In this document: positions 24,728 through 32,835 of the stretch, one piece after another
Numbering within the stretch: the stretch's first letter is position 1
Layout of the letters: every line of letters starts with the position of its first letter
NCBI RefSeq assembly: GCF_001536285.1
Contig: NZ_FAOZ01000012.1
Coordinates: 62,001-126,000 of the forward strand
Reading direction: 5' to 3'
DNA from: Parafrankia irregularis
GTDB lineage: Bacteria > Actinomycetota > Actinomycetes > Frankiales > Frankiaceae
Length of the DNA stretch: 64,000 bases
The notes under the pieces: model-generated
The model's input: the letters and a program-made list of their open reading frames with translations, nothing else
What the model was told of the DNA's origin: nothing
Database searches by the model: none
Position numbers and translations under genes: made by a program

Positions 24728-25317
24728 GAGGAGTGTCCTTCCGTCGCCGCCGGCCAGTGCTCCAGCAGGGCGTGCAGGGCATCGAGGGTGCGGACCCAGG
24801 ACTGCTGGGGCGAACGCTCGTGCGTGAACCCACCCGCGGCCTCCAGGGCGACGAACCCGTGGAACGTGCTGCGCAGCAGCCGGACCGCGTCGGTCAGGTC
24901 GGGTTCGGCCAGGCCGTAGCCGCGCAGCATGCCGTAGGTCAGCGCGACCGCGCGCCGGGGGCCAGGCGCCTGCGCGGCGAGCTCGGGGGCGATCTCGATC
25001 GGGGTCTGCGTGGCCAGGTAGCGACCCGGATGCCGGTGCGCGTACGCCCGCCAGGCGTTCGCGAACGCGACCAGCGCATCCCTGCCTGCCCGTCCGGCGG
25101 TCGCCTCCGCGATCTGGATGGACTTCTCGTCCGCCGCCAGGAGCGCGATCCGCCCCTGTAGATCCTTCAGGCCGCGGACATGTGTGTAGAGGCTCGCGTC
25201 TCTCACCCCGAGACGCCGAGCCACCTGCGACATGGTCACCTGGCCGAGCCCGACCTCGTCCGCCAGATCGGCGCCCGCGACCGTCACCCGCACCACCGTG
25301 AGCCCGGCTCGCACCAT
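24724..25317 (-). CDS. TetR-family repressor with WHG-type C-terminal domain
   Basis: A 197-residue regulator. The HTH reads VTMSQVARRLGVRDASLYTHV, and the C-terminal WHG-like domain includes YATQ-type stretch RYLATQTPIEIAP and RSTFHGFVALEAAGGF. ATG at 25317 is preceded by GGGAGGATGC. The large perfect palindrome at 25332-25366 lies immediately upstream of the start and is the expected operator. Coupled to the downstream hydrolase. Confidence 0.9.
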   Translation of the reverse strand: MVRAGLTVVRVTVAGADLADEVGLGQVTMSQVARRLGVRDASLYTHVRGLKDLQGRIALLAADEKSIQIAEATAGRAGRDALVAFANAWRAYAHRHPGRYLATQTPIEIAPELAAQAPGPRRAVALTYGMLRGYGLAEPDLTDAVRLLRSTFHGFVALEAAGGFTHERSPQQSWVRTLDALHALLEHWPAATEGHSS

Positions 25318-25331
25318 GCATCCTCCCGCCG

Positions 25332-25366
25332 CCTAGGGGGCCTAGGAATATCCTAGGCCCCCTAGG
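25332..25366. promoter_or_regulatory. Perfect 16-bp inverted repeat, TetR operator
   Basis: CCTAGGGGGCCTAGGA (25332-25347) and its exact complement TCCTAGGCCCCCTAGG (25351-25366) are separated by ATA. It starts 15 bases upstream of the TetR start codon and 135 bases before the divergent RibD-C-type gene, so it may regulate both directions. The length and perfection exceed ordinary TetR sites. Confidence 0.75.
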
Positions 25367-25500
25367 TGAGCATCCGAGCGAGCGATCGCCGCGGCTTCCC
25401 CGAGCACGGGGAATACCTGCGGGCCTGGCTCGCGCGCCGATGAGTTTCCCGCGGCGCGCCGGTCTGTATGTCTGGGACCGACTCACGGAAGGCTGGCACC

Positions 25501-26067
25501 ATGCGGAAACTGATCTACGGCATGAACCTGACCCTGGACGGCTACATCGCGGCGGCCGGCGACGACATCAGCTGGGGCGGGCCGCCGAGCGACGAGCTGT
25601 TCCAGTGGTGGCTTGACCAGGACCGGGCGAGCGGCCTGGCGCTGTACGGGCGCAAGCTGTGGGAGACGATGAGCTCCTACTGGCCGACCGGCGACCAGTT
25701 GCCGGGCGCCACCCCGGCGGAGATCGAGTTCGCGCGGAACTGGCGGGACACGCCGAAAATGGTGTTCTCCTCGACGATCGACAAGGTCGACTGGAACACC
25801 CGCCTGGTCACCGGCGACGCGATCGCCGAGATCACCCGGCTCAAGGCCGAGGACGGCGGCCCGATGAGCATCGGCGGTGCGACGCTCGCCGGGGCGGCCA
25901 TGCGGGCCGGGCTGATCGACGAGTACGCGCTGGCCACCTACCCGGTCCTGACGGGCGGGGGCACGCCGTTCTTCACCGCTTTGGACAGCTGGGTGAACCT
26001 GAACCTGGTGGAGACGCGGACGTTTCCCGGCGGCGTGGTCCTGACCAGGTACGAGACGAGGCGCTGA
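25501..26067 (+). CDS. DHFR/RibD C-terminal-like reductase
   Basis: A 188-residue protein of the RibD C-terminal (bifunctional deaminase-reductase) fold. It begins MRKLIYGMNLTLDGYIA, followed by DRASGLALYGRKLWETM and GPMSIGGATLAGAAMRAGLIDEYALATYPVLTGGGTPFF, all typical of NADPH-binding stand-alone members. ATG at 25501 follows GGAAGG; an upstream ATG at 25468 would add 11 residues not seen in the family. Reductase of unknown substrate. Confidence 0.9.
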   Translation: MRKLIYGMNLTLDGYIAAAGDDISWGGPPSDELFQWWLDQDRASGLALYGRKLWETMSSYWPTGDQLPGATPAEIEFARNWRDTPKMVFSSTIDKVDWNTRLVTGDAIAEITRLKAEDGGPMSIGGATLAGAAMRAGLIDEYALATYPVLTGGGTPFFTALDSWVNLNLVETRTFPGGVVLTRYETRR

Positions 26068-26299
26068 GCGCCCGTCCGGGAGTCACGAGCGATATGCCTT
26101 CGCTCGACGGGACCACGGCGCGTACCCGCCCCGAAGGGCCACCTCCGTGGAAGCTCGCATGTCCGGCATCGTCTCCCAGGACGTCCGCGCCATCTTCTGA
26201 TCTCCGACCTCGCCCGGGGCGACGGACGTCCAGGGGGCCGTGACCACCGAGCAGGACTCCACGGCCTCCGGGCGGTAGATCGGTCGAACACTTGCTTCC

Positions 26300-26322
26300 T
26301 TACGATTCGATGTGCATCGTAA
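26300..26322. promoter_or_regulatory. Operator of the 29636-30316 TetR, copy 1
   Basis: TTACGAT and ATCGTAA flank a 9-base spacer. The inner 19-mer ACGATTCGATGTGCATCGT (26302-26320) matches the reverse complement of the site at 30443-30467 at 18 of 19 positions. It lies 40 bases upstream of the first gene of the 26362-29619 operon. Confidence 0.75.
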
Positions 26323-26361
26323 TTTAGGTCGGCACGGCGGACGAGGCGCGGAGGAGCGGGT

Positions 26362-27453
26362 ATGCGAGCGGCGGTTCTGTACGGGGGCCGGATCGAGGTG
26401 CGGGAGACGGCTGATCCGGTGCCGGGGCCGGGACAGGTCCTCGGGCGGGTGCTGTCCTGCGCGATCTGCGCCTCCGACCTGCACTTCATGGACAACCCCG
26501 ACGGGGTGGCCGCCGACGACAGCGGGCTGTGGGACTACCGCGCCGACCAGGACATCGTGATGGGCCACGAGTTCGTCGCCGAGATCGTCGCCTACGGGCC
26601 GGAGACCGAGCGCACGCTGGCCGTGGGCACCCGGGTGACCAGCCTCCCGGTCCTGCTCGGGGCCGGCCCGGCGCGGATCATCGGCTGCGCCCCGGAGGCT
26701 CCCGGCGGGTTCGGGGAGCTGATGCTGCTCACCGAGAGCCTGATCCGCGCGGTCCCCGAGAACGTCCCGTTCGACCAGGCGGCGCTCGCCGACGCGTTCG
26801 CCGTCGGCGAGTACTACGTCCGCCGCGCCGCGCTCGCGCCGAGCGACGTTCCGCTGATCATCGGGGCCGGAGCGATCGGCCTGTCCGCCGTGGCGGCGCT
26901 GCGCCGCCGCGACGTCGAGACGATCATCGTCTCCGACTACAACGACGGCCGGTTGGAGACCGCGCGGGAGCTCGGAGCCACCCACCTGGTCAACCCGGCC
27001 CGGCAGTCCCCCTACGAGGTGTGGCGGGAGGTGGCGCTGGGCGGCCGGGCCCGCCGGGTGGCCTTCGGCGGTTCCGACCCGTCGACACCGAACTGCGTGG
27101 CGTTCGAGTTCGTCGGCCACCCCGGTGTGCTGGACGGGATCATCCAGCAGTGCGAGCAGGGCACCCGGATCCTGTCCGCGGGCGGGCCGCCGGAAGGCGA
27201 CCGGATCTCCTCGATGGTGGCCAAGCGCAAAGGCGTGAGCATCCAGTTCGGTGGCGGCCCTGCTCCCGAGGACTGGTACGGCACGCTGGATGCGATCTGC
27301 GCCGGCAGCCTCGACGTGAGCCCGGTGATCGGCATGGCCGTCGACCTCGACGGAGTTCCGGGAGCCCTGGACCTCGCCCGCGTCGGCAACGGCCCAGCCC
27401 GGATCATGATCCGTCCCACCGGGGACACGGCGCTGCCGGCAGCGGCCCGGTGA
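26362..27453 (+). CDS. MDR-superfamily zinc-dependent alcohol dehydrogenase-like protein
   Basis: A 363-residue medium-chain dehydrogenase. It begins MRAAVLYGGRIEVRETADP; the catalytic zinc site has Cys (AICASDLHF) and the GHE motif (VMGHEFV). The Rossmann motif is IIGAGAIGLSAVAALR. The four-Cys structural zinc lobe of classical alcohol dehydrogenases is missing (VTSLPVLLGAGPAR in that region). ATG at 26362 follows GGAGGAGCGGG. First gene of a four-gene operon with coupled neighbours; likely oxidises an alcohol or polyol intermediate. Confidence 0.9.
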   Translation: MRAAVLYGGRIEVRETADPVPGPGQVLGRVLSCAICASDLHFMDNPDGVAADDSGLWDYRADQDIVMGHEFVAEIVAYGPETERTLAVGTRVTSLPVLLGAGPARIIGCAPEAPGGFGELMLLTESLIRAVPENVPFDQAALADAFAVGEYYVRRAALAPSDVPLIIGAGAIGLSAVAALRRRDVETIIVSDYNDGRLETARELGATHLVNPARQSPYEVWREVALGGRARRVAFGGSDPSTPNCVAFEFVGHPGVLDGIIQQCEQGTRILSAGGPPEGDRISSMVAKRKGVSIQFGGGPAPEDWYGTLDAICAGSLDVSPVIGMAVDLDGVPGALDLARVGNGPARIMIRPTGDTALPAAAR

Positions 27454-28001
27454 GCGGCCTCGCCGGCGAGGGCGCGGAGCTCGCGCGGCTGCGGGCGACG
27501 GTGGCAGGACTGGCCACCCGGCTCGGCATGCTGGAGGACCAAGTCGCGATCAGCCAGGTCATCGCCCGGTACGGGCCCGCGGTCGACAGCGGATCCGCCG
27601 CGGCCGCCGCCGCGCTCTGGGCCGACGACGGCGTCTTCGAGGTGCCGCCGTACGCGGTGTGGACCGGGCACGCCCAGATCGCCGGCATGGTCGACGGCGC
27701 CGGACACCAGGAACTGATCGCGAACGGCTGCGGGCACGTGCTGACCGCCCCACTCGTCTCGGTCGACGGTGACGAGGCACGCGCGTGGAACTACGCGATG
27801 AACATCCGCTGGGACGCCGGCCAGGACCGCTTCTGGGTGGCCCGGGTCTCGGCGAACCTCTGGCACCTGCGCCGCGGCCCGGCCGGCTGGCAGGTCACCC
27901 ACCGCACCAACCGCAGCCTCGATGGCACCGAGGAGGCCCGCGCTCTGTTCCGCCCCAGCACCGACAGCGGGGCATCCGCCCGACCCCGAGAAGACAGGTG
28001 A
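27450..28001 (+). CDS. SnoaL-like (NTF2-fold) protein
   Basis: A 183-residue protein with GLATRLGMLEDQVAISQVIARYGPAVDSG, ALWADDGVFEVPP, then WQVTHRTNRSLDG, the SnoaL-like-4 type pattern. GTG at 27450 overlaps the stop of the dehydrogenase (GTGA). Members of this family act as dehydratases, isomerases, or subunits of larger enzymes. Catalytic residues cannot be assigned. Part of the TetR-controlled operon. Confidence 0.85.
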   Translation: MSGLAGEGAELARLRATVAGLATRLGMLEDQVAISQVIARYGPAVDSGSAAAAAALWADDGVFEVPPYAVWTGHAQIAGMVDGAGHQELIANGCGHVLTAPLVSVDGDEARAWNYAMNIRWDAGQDRFWVARVSANLWHLRRGPAGWQVTHRTNRSLDGTEEARALFRPSTDSGASARPREDR

Positions 28002-28006
28002 GCATG

Positions 28007-28870
28007 ATGGCCGACGCCTCCATCGTGAACGGCAAACCAGCGGACGAGGACCGGCAGCCGGCCGGGCCGGTCACCTTCGTCGGCGCCGGGCAGATGGGCG
28101 CCCCGATGGTCCAGCGCCTCCTCGGCGCGGGCGTCGAGGTCACCCTGCACGCCCGCAGGCCCGAGGTGCGCGAGTCGTTCGCCGCCCTCGGCGCGCGCAC
28201 GACCAGCTCCCTCGCGGACGCCGTGCGAGGCGCGACCGTCGTCGTCTCCTGCCTGTTCAACGAGCAGCAGGTCGAGGAGGTGCTGCTCGGCACGGATGGC
28301 CTGGTCACCCTGTTGGAGCCGGGCAGTGTGCTCGTCTCACACACCACCATCGGGTTGAAGCTCCTCGCCCGCCTCGACGAGGCCACCACCGCCCGCGGAG
28401 CGACCCTGCTCGACGCTCCGGTCAGCGGCGCACCGGACGACATCCTCGCCGGGCGGCTGACCATCCTGCTCGGCGGCGAACCGGCCGCCGCCGCCCGCGC
28501 GACACCCGCACTGAGCACCTACGGGCTCGTGCTGCCGACCGGCGGCATGGGCACCGCCAGCAGCGTCAAGCTCGTCAACAACCTGCTGTTCACCGTCAAC
28601 GTACAGACCGCCGCGGCCGCCGCAGAGCTCGGCCGGCAGCTCGGCATCGCCACCGACGCGCTGTTCGAGGCGCTGCTGCACTGCAGCAGTGCCACCCGCG
28701 CCATCGCCACCATGACCGATGTCGGCTCCCTCGACCGCTACACCGAGCTCGGGGCGAAGTACCTCCGCAAGGACGTCGCCGCCGCCCTCGCCACCGCCGC
28801 CGAGGAAGGTGCCGACCCCGGCGTGCTCGCCTACGTCGCCCACCACGGCCCGATGCCGCTGACCTCATGA
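28007..28870 (+). CDS. 3-hydroxyisobutyrate dehydrogenase-like NAD(P)-binding protein
   Basis: A 287-residue beta-hydroxyacid dehydrogenase. The NAD motif VTFVGAGQMGAPMVQRLL, the substrate loop DAPVSGAPDDILAGRLTIL, and the catalytic Lys region GMGTASSVKLVNN are all present. ATG at 28007 has AGGTG at suitable spacing; ATG at 28004 or GTG at 27998 are alternatives. It likely oxidises a hydroxyacid made further up the pathway. Confidence 0.92.
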   Translation: MADASIVNGKPADEDRQPAGPVTFVGAGQMGAPMVQRLLGAGVEVTLHARRPEVRESFAALGARTTSSLADAVRGATVVVSCLFNEQQVEEVLLGTDGLVTLLEPGSVLVSHTTIGLKLLARLDEATTARGATLLDAPVSGAPDDILAGRLTILLGGEPAAAARATPALSTYGLVLPTGGMGTASSVKLVNNLLFTVNVQTAAAAAELGRQLGIATDALFEALLHCSSATRAIATMTDVGSLDRYTELGAKYLRKDVAAALATAAEEGADPGVLAYVAHHGPMPLTS

Positions 28871-29619
28871 GGCTGGACGGCAAAGTCGCGATCATCACCG
28901 GGGCGGGGGCGGGGATCGGCCGGGGCATAGCCCAGGCGTTCGCGGCCGAGGGCGCTGCGCTGGTCCTCGCCGGGCGGACGGTGGCCCCACTCGAGGAGTG
29001 CCGGCGTGAGGTCGTCGCGCTGGGCAGCCAGGCGCTCGTGGCACGATGCGACGTCGGAGATCCGGATGACCTCGACCGCCTGGTCGAGGTCACCCTCGCC
29101 GGGTACGGCCGGCTGGACATTCTGGTCAACAACGCCGCGTTCGTACCGCACGGCAGCCTGCTGGAGATCGACGACGCCGATGTCGACCTCGCGCTGCGCA
29201 CGGGGCCGCTCGCGGCGCTGCGGCTGATGCGCCTCTGCCACCCGCACCTGCGGAACGGCGGGTCGATCATCAACATCTCGTCCGGGGCCTCGATCGCGGC
29301 CGCCACGTCGGAGCGGGGGGCCTATGCCGCGGCGAAGGCCGCGCTGAACGCGATCTCCCGGACGGCCGCGAACGAGTGGGGCCCCGACGGCATCCGCGTG
29401 AACAGCATCATGCCGTTCGCCCGAAGCACGGCGCTGGAAGGTTTCCTGGCCGGCGAGCCGGAGTATGCCGCCACCCTCGCGGCCAGCGTCCCGCTCCGCC
29501 GGATCGGAGACCCGCGCCTCGACATCGGGGCTGCCGCCGTGTTCCTGGCCAGCTCGGAAGCCAGCTACATCACCGGCATCACCCTGCCTGTAGACGGCGG
29601 CCTCGCCTACGTGCGTTGA
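28867..29619 (+). CDS. Classical short-chain dehydrogenase/reductase
   Basis: A 250-residue SDR with the complete classical set: TGAGAGIGRGIA, NNAAF, catalytic Ser in INISSGAS, and YAAAK. The C-terminus VDGGLAYVR is typical. ATG at 28867 overlaps the preceding stop (ATGA). It is the last gene of the operon and convergent with the TetR gene. Probably acts on a hydroxyacyl or cyclic alcohol intermediate. Confidence 0.93.
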   Translation: MRLDGKVAIITGAGAGIGRGIAQAFAAEGAALVLAGRTVAPLEECRREVVALGSQALVARCDVGDPDDLDRLVEVTLAGYGRLDILVNNAAFVPHGSLLEIDDADVDLALRTGPLAALRLMRLCHPHLRNGGSIINISSGASIAAATSERGAYAAAKAALNAISRTAANEWGPDGIRVNSIMPFARSTALEGFLAGEPEYAATLAASVPLRRIGDPRLDIGAAAVFLASSEASYITGITLPVDGGLAYVR

Positions 29620-29635
29620 CGAGCCTCGGCTTCGG

Positions 29636-30316
29636 TCACGGCTCCGTTTTCGCCTTCGGCTTCGGCTTCGGCGACGTCGCGGAAGCCCGGCCACCGGCGG
29701 GTTCGCCGGTGTCCGGCCGCAGTGCCCGCAGCAAAAGGTCGCACACGCGGTCGTCCTGGTAGTGATCGTCCGCCTCATCCGCCTCGTCGGCCCGGCCGGC
29801 GAAAGGGCGGATGAACGACTGGTACAAGGCGGCGCCGATCAACAGGTCCATGACACCATCCGGATCCACCGCCGGGTCGATCGTGCCCGGAGCGGCCGCG
29901 GCGAGCGTTGCGCGGAACGCGGGGCGCACGTCCTGCCCGACCCGCTCCACCAGCGTGCCGTGTCGCTGCGGCTCAGCCTGGTAGGCGGCGAGCAGCCCGG
30001 GGATACCCGCCCGCGCGGCCGGCGAGCCGAACAGCTGACGATAAGCCGCGACATACCGGCGCAGATCCTCCCGCACATCGCCCGTGGGGGCGACGACGAG
30101 CGCCCCGAGCCCCGGAAAGATCGCCGACTCGATCAGCTCGATCCGCGACGGCCACCGCCGGTAGATCGTCGACGCGCCGACACCGGCATGACGGGCAACC
30201 GCCTGAATCGTCGTCTGCTCGAACCCCCTTTGCTCCAGGAGCTCGCGCGTCGCGGTCTGCACAACACCCTCGACCTGCGGATCCCGCGGCCGACCCCGGG
30301 ACGACCCACCACTCAC
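29636..30316 (-). CDS. TetR-family repressor of the 26362-29619 operon
   Basis: A 226-residue regulator. The HTH reads TTIQAVARHAGVGASTIYRRW; the C-terminal domain is TetR_C-like (RRYVAAYRQLFGSPAARAG) and ends in a Lys/Pro tail (SPKPKPKAKTE). GTG at 30316 is preceded by GGGAGGTTGCG; an upstream start would add residues unlike any TetR N-terminus. Two copies of ACGATTCGATRTGCATCGT (26302-26320; 30446-30464, reverse) mark its likely targets: the catabolic operon, and the region shared by this gene and the transporter lipoprotein gene. Confidence 0.9.
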   Translation of the reverse strand: MSGGSSRGRPRDPQVEGVVQTATRELLEQRGFEQTTIQAVARHAGVGASTIYRRWPSRIELIESAIFPGLGALVVAPTGDVREDLRRYVAAYRQLFGSPAARAGIPGLLAAYQAEPQRHGTLVERVGQDVRPAFRATLAAAAPGTIDPAVDPDGVMDLLIGAALYQSFIRPFAGRADEADEADDHYQDDRVCDLLLRALRPDTGEPAGGRASATSPKPKPKAKTEP

Positions 30317-30691
30317 CGCAACCTCCCGCACACCATAACGATACGAGACGAACCATATCCGAATCCGGCCTCCCCAACCCGGCCCGCAAGCCCAGGACCG
30401 CACATCGAGCCAGGTTGCGGGGATATCGCGGACCTGGTTATCTATACGATGCATATCGAATCGTATATCGAAGGTCCGGATATCGAGGCAGTAGGCCAGT
30501 CAGGACGTCGACGAACACCCCTACCCCTGCCCGCTCGACCGCGAACGACGGCCACGACGGCCGGCCCTCCACCGTGCACAGGGCGCGTTCTCGTCGAGCG
30601 CGGCCGGCGCCCGGCAGCCGCCGTTGCTCCCGCCAGTTCACCGACACATCCCTGGACCGGCGCAGCCGGCATCCCTCGGAGGAGACCATTG
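30317..30691. other. Divergent intergenic region between TetR and a lipoprotein gene
   Basis: 375 bases without a gene. It contains the operator 30443-30467 and other ATCG-rich fragments (e.g. AACGATACGAGACG near 30338), which may be weak half-sites. The CGGAGGAG ribosome-binding site before 30692 ends the region. Confidence 0.6.
30443..30467. promoter_or_regulatory. Operator of the 29636-30316 TetR, copy 2
   Basis: TATACGAT and ATCGTATA (perfect 8-bp arms) flank the 9-base spacer GCATATCGA. Read on the minus strand, its inner 19-mer equals the site at 26302-26320 except for one base. Confidence 0.8.
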
Positions 30692-32050
30692 ATGCGAAAC
30701 ACCCCATTAGTGGCTGCCCTGGTTGCGGCGACCGTGCTCGCCACCGGCCTGGCCGCGTGTTCCGACGACACCGAGGACGCCACTGCGGCACCAGTCGTCG
30801 CCGCGGACGAGGTGAAGGCCGGCCCACCGTCGGGCTGGAGTGACGGCGGGTTCGCACCGGACCCGGCCAGCCTGCGCTGCGGGCAGACCGCCGCCGATCC
30901 AACTCGTGGCATCACCGATGACGAGATCACCATCGGCGGACTGGCCTACCTGACCAGCCCCAACGGCAGCTCGATGGCCGGCGTCGACCTGGGCGCCCAG
31001 GCCCGCTTCGACCGGGCCAACGCCGAGGGCGGCATCAACGGCCGGAAGATCAACTACATCGGGACCCTCGACGACGGCAACGACCCAGCCCGTAACGGCG
31101 CCCAGGCCAAAACACTGGTGGACCAGAAGAAGATCTTCGCCGCCGTACCGGTGATGACCAGCAGCGCCAACTACCTGGACACCTTCTGCTCCGAAACCGT
31201 CCCCTTCTTCGGCTGGGGCACCAACGCGGGCTACTGCGGCACCACGATCGGCTTCGGGATCACCGGCTGCCAGGTCCCCAACAGCCAGACCGGCGCCACC
31301 TCGACCACCTACGGCCTGATGATCCAGGCCATGTTCGGCGGTGACGCCAAGGGCCGCACCACCGCGCTGGTCGGAGTCGACGCCGACTCCGCCCGAACCG
31401 GAGTCAGCGAACTGGCCCGCCAGATCCGCTCGGTCGGGATCGACGTGGTCTACCAGGAGAACCCGATCCCAGTCGCCGGCCTCGCCGACACCACACCGGT
31501 CGTGAACGCGATCATGGCGTCCGACAACGGCGCCCCGCCGGATGTCGTGCTCTACATCGCCGACTTCAACTCGGTCATCAAACTCACCGAAGCGCTCGCC
31601 GCCGCCGGATACCAGGGCAAGAACCTCAACCCCGTCGGCTACGACCCCCGCCTCGCCGCGACCAGCTTCGAGGGCCTGCAGCAGTCCTACACGATCCTGC
31701 AGTGGCAGCCCGGCTCGGACACCAGCGTGCCCGCCGTCAAACAGCTCGCCGACGACATCGCCACGTACGCGCCGCAGGCCTCCCTGAGCCTGCCGACAAT
31801 GGCCGGCTACTGGGCCGCCGACATGTTCGTCCGAGCGGCGACCGAGGCCGGCAGGGAACTCACCGTCGACAGCCTGCTCAAGCTGCTCAACAGCGGCGAC
31901 TACGTCAACTACGTCGACGGCGCACTGCCGGAGACCCGCTTCCCGGTCAACCACGTCATCGGCGCGCCCTGCGCCTCCATCGTGCAGCTCAACGGAAGCA
32001 AGTACGACATCATCACCGACCTCGCCTGCGGAACCCTCATCAAGAAGTAG
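30692..32050 (+). CDS. ABC-transporter substrate-binding lipoprotein (branched-chain amino acid/urea type fold)
   Basis: A 452-residue secreted lipoprotein. The N-terminus is a signal peptide with lipobox LAAC (Cys23). The mature part is a type-1 periplasmic-binding fold: ITDDEITIGGLAYLTSP, GINGRKINYIGTLDDG, AQAKTLVDQKKIFAAVPV, GGDAKGRTTALVGVD. ATG at 30692 has CGGAGGAG upstream. No permease or ATPase gene is adjacent. The predicted TetR operator upstream suggests that uptake of the catabolic substrate is co-regulated with the operon at 26.4 kb. Confidence 0.9.
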   Translation: MRNTPLVAALVAATVLATGLAACSDDTEDATAAPVVAADEVKAGPPSGWSDGGFAPDPASLRCGQTAADPTRGITDDEITIGGLAYLTSPNGSSMAGVDLGAQARFDRANAEGGINGRKINYIGTLDDGNDPARNGAQAKTLVDQKKIFAAVPVMTSSANYLDTFCSETVPFFGWGTNAGYCGTTIGFGITGCQVPNSQTGATSTTYGLMIQAMFGGDAKGRTTALVGVDADSARTGVSELARQIRSVGIDVVYQENPIPVAGLADTTPVVNAIMASDNGAPPDVVLYIADFNSVIKLTEALAAAGYQGKNLNPVGYDPRLAATSFEGLQQSYTILQWQPGSDTSVPAVKQLADDIATYAPQASLSLPTMAGYWAADMFVRAATEAGRELTVDSLLKLLNSGDYVNYVDGALPETRFPVNHVIGAPCASIVQLNGSKYDIITDLACGTLIKK

Positions 32051-32085
32051 CGGCGGAGGCACGCGACGAAGAAGTAGACCTGGCA

Positions 32086-32127
32086 CACCCCCGCCTTGCC
32101 CGGCCTGGCCCGGGCAAGGCGGGGGTG
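32086..32127 (+). terminator. Strong perfect hairpin terminator
   Basis: CACCCCCGCCTTGCCCGG (32086-32103) pairs completely with 32110-32127 around a 6-base loop. It follows the lipoprotein stop by 35 bases. There is no T-tract, as is common for terminators in these genomes. Confidence 0.8.
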
Positions 32128-32223
32128 CGGACATACGCGGACCAGTCGACGAAGACAGCTCTGGCAAACGGGCCGAGGTCGCAGTTCTCGGTCGCGCTCC
32201 GGCGACACCTGGTGTCATGGCGC

Positions 32224-32733
32224 ATGCCCATGCCGCCCCTGCCCGCCGCCGCCTACTACGCGCGCCTACCCAAAGTGATCGCCGCCGCTGGAGCGGTCTT
32301 CTGCGATGCCACCGACCGGGTCCTGCTGGTCCAGCCCACCTACCGGGACGACACCTGGGAGATCCCCGGCGGGGGCATGGACGACGGTGAATACCCACTG
32401 CAGACCGCCCAGCGCGAAATCCGGGAGGAACTCGGCATCGACGTCCAGCCAGGCCGCCTCCTGGTCGTCGACTGGGTGCCCCCGCAGCCCGACGGCCGCC
32501 CCGCTCTGGTCCACTTCGTCTTCGACGGGGGATCGTTCTCCCCATCGCAGGAGCGCGGCCTGAGGCTCCAGGAGAGCGAGCTCCGTGCGTGGCGCCTGTG
32601 CACCGCGGCGGAATGCGACGACCTCCTCGTCCCGCGCCTGGCACGTCGCGTCCATGCCGCGATCCGGGCACGCCGTCTCGGCGACACCGCCTACCTGCAC
32701 GACGGCGGGCCGCCCGACCACACCATGCCGTGA
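32224..32733 (+). CDS. NUDIX hydrolase
   Basis: A 169-residue NUDIX-fold protein. The Nudix box is complete: the GGGMDDGEYPLQTAQREI segment followed by REELGI supplies the G-x5-E-x7-REUXEEXGU residues. ATG at 32224 is one of several close in-frame starts (GTG 32212, ATG 32230) and ribosome-binding signals are weak, so the N-terminus is approximate. It hydrolyses a nucleoside-diphosphate-linked compound; which one is not predictable. Confidence 0.88.
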   Translation: MPMPPLPAAAYYARLPKVIAAAGAVFCDATDRVLLVQPTYRDDTWEIPGGGMDDGEYPLQTAQREIREELGIDVQPGRLLVVDWVPPQPDGRPALVHFVFDGGSFSPSQERGLRLQESELRAWRLCTAAECDDLLVPRLARRVHAAIRARRLGDTAYLHDGGPPDHTMP

Positions 32734-32755
32734 ACCACCGCTCGGAATGCGGAAA

Positions 32756-32784
32756 GGCCCGGCCGCCGGGATGGCGGCCGGGCC
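32756..32784. terminator. Bidirectional hairpin terminator
   Basis: GGCCCGGCCGCC (32756-32767) and GGCGGCCGGGCC (32773-32784) form a perfect stem with a 5-base loop between two convergent genes. On the minus strand it is followed by TTTCC. Confidence 0.75.
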
Positions 32785-32835
32785 TGAGCCCCGCGTGTGG
32801 TCGGACCACGCAGCGCGGATGGCAGCGTCGCGGGA

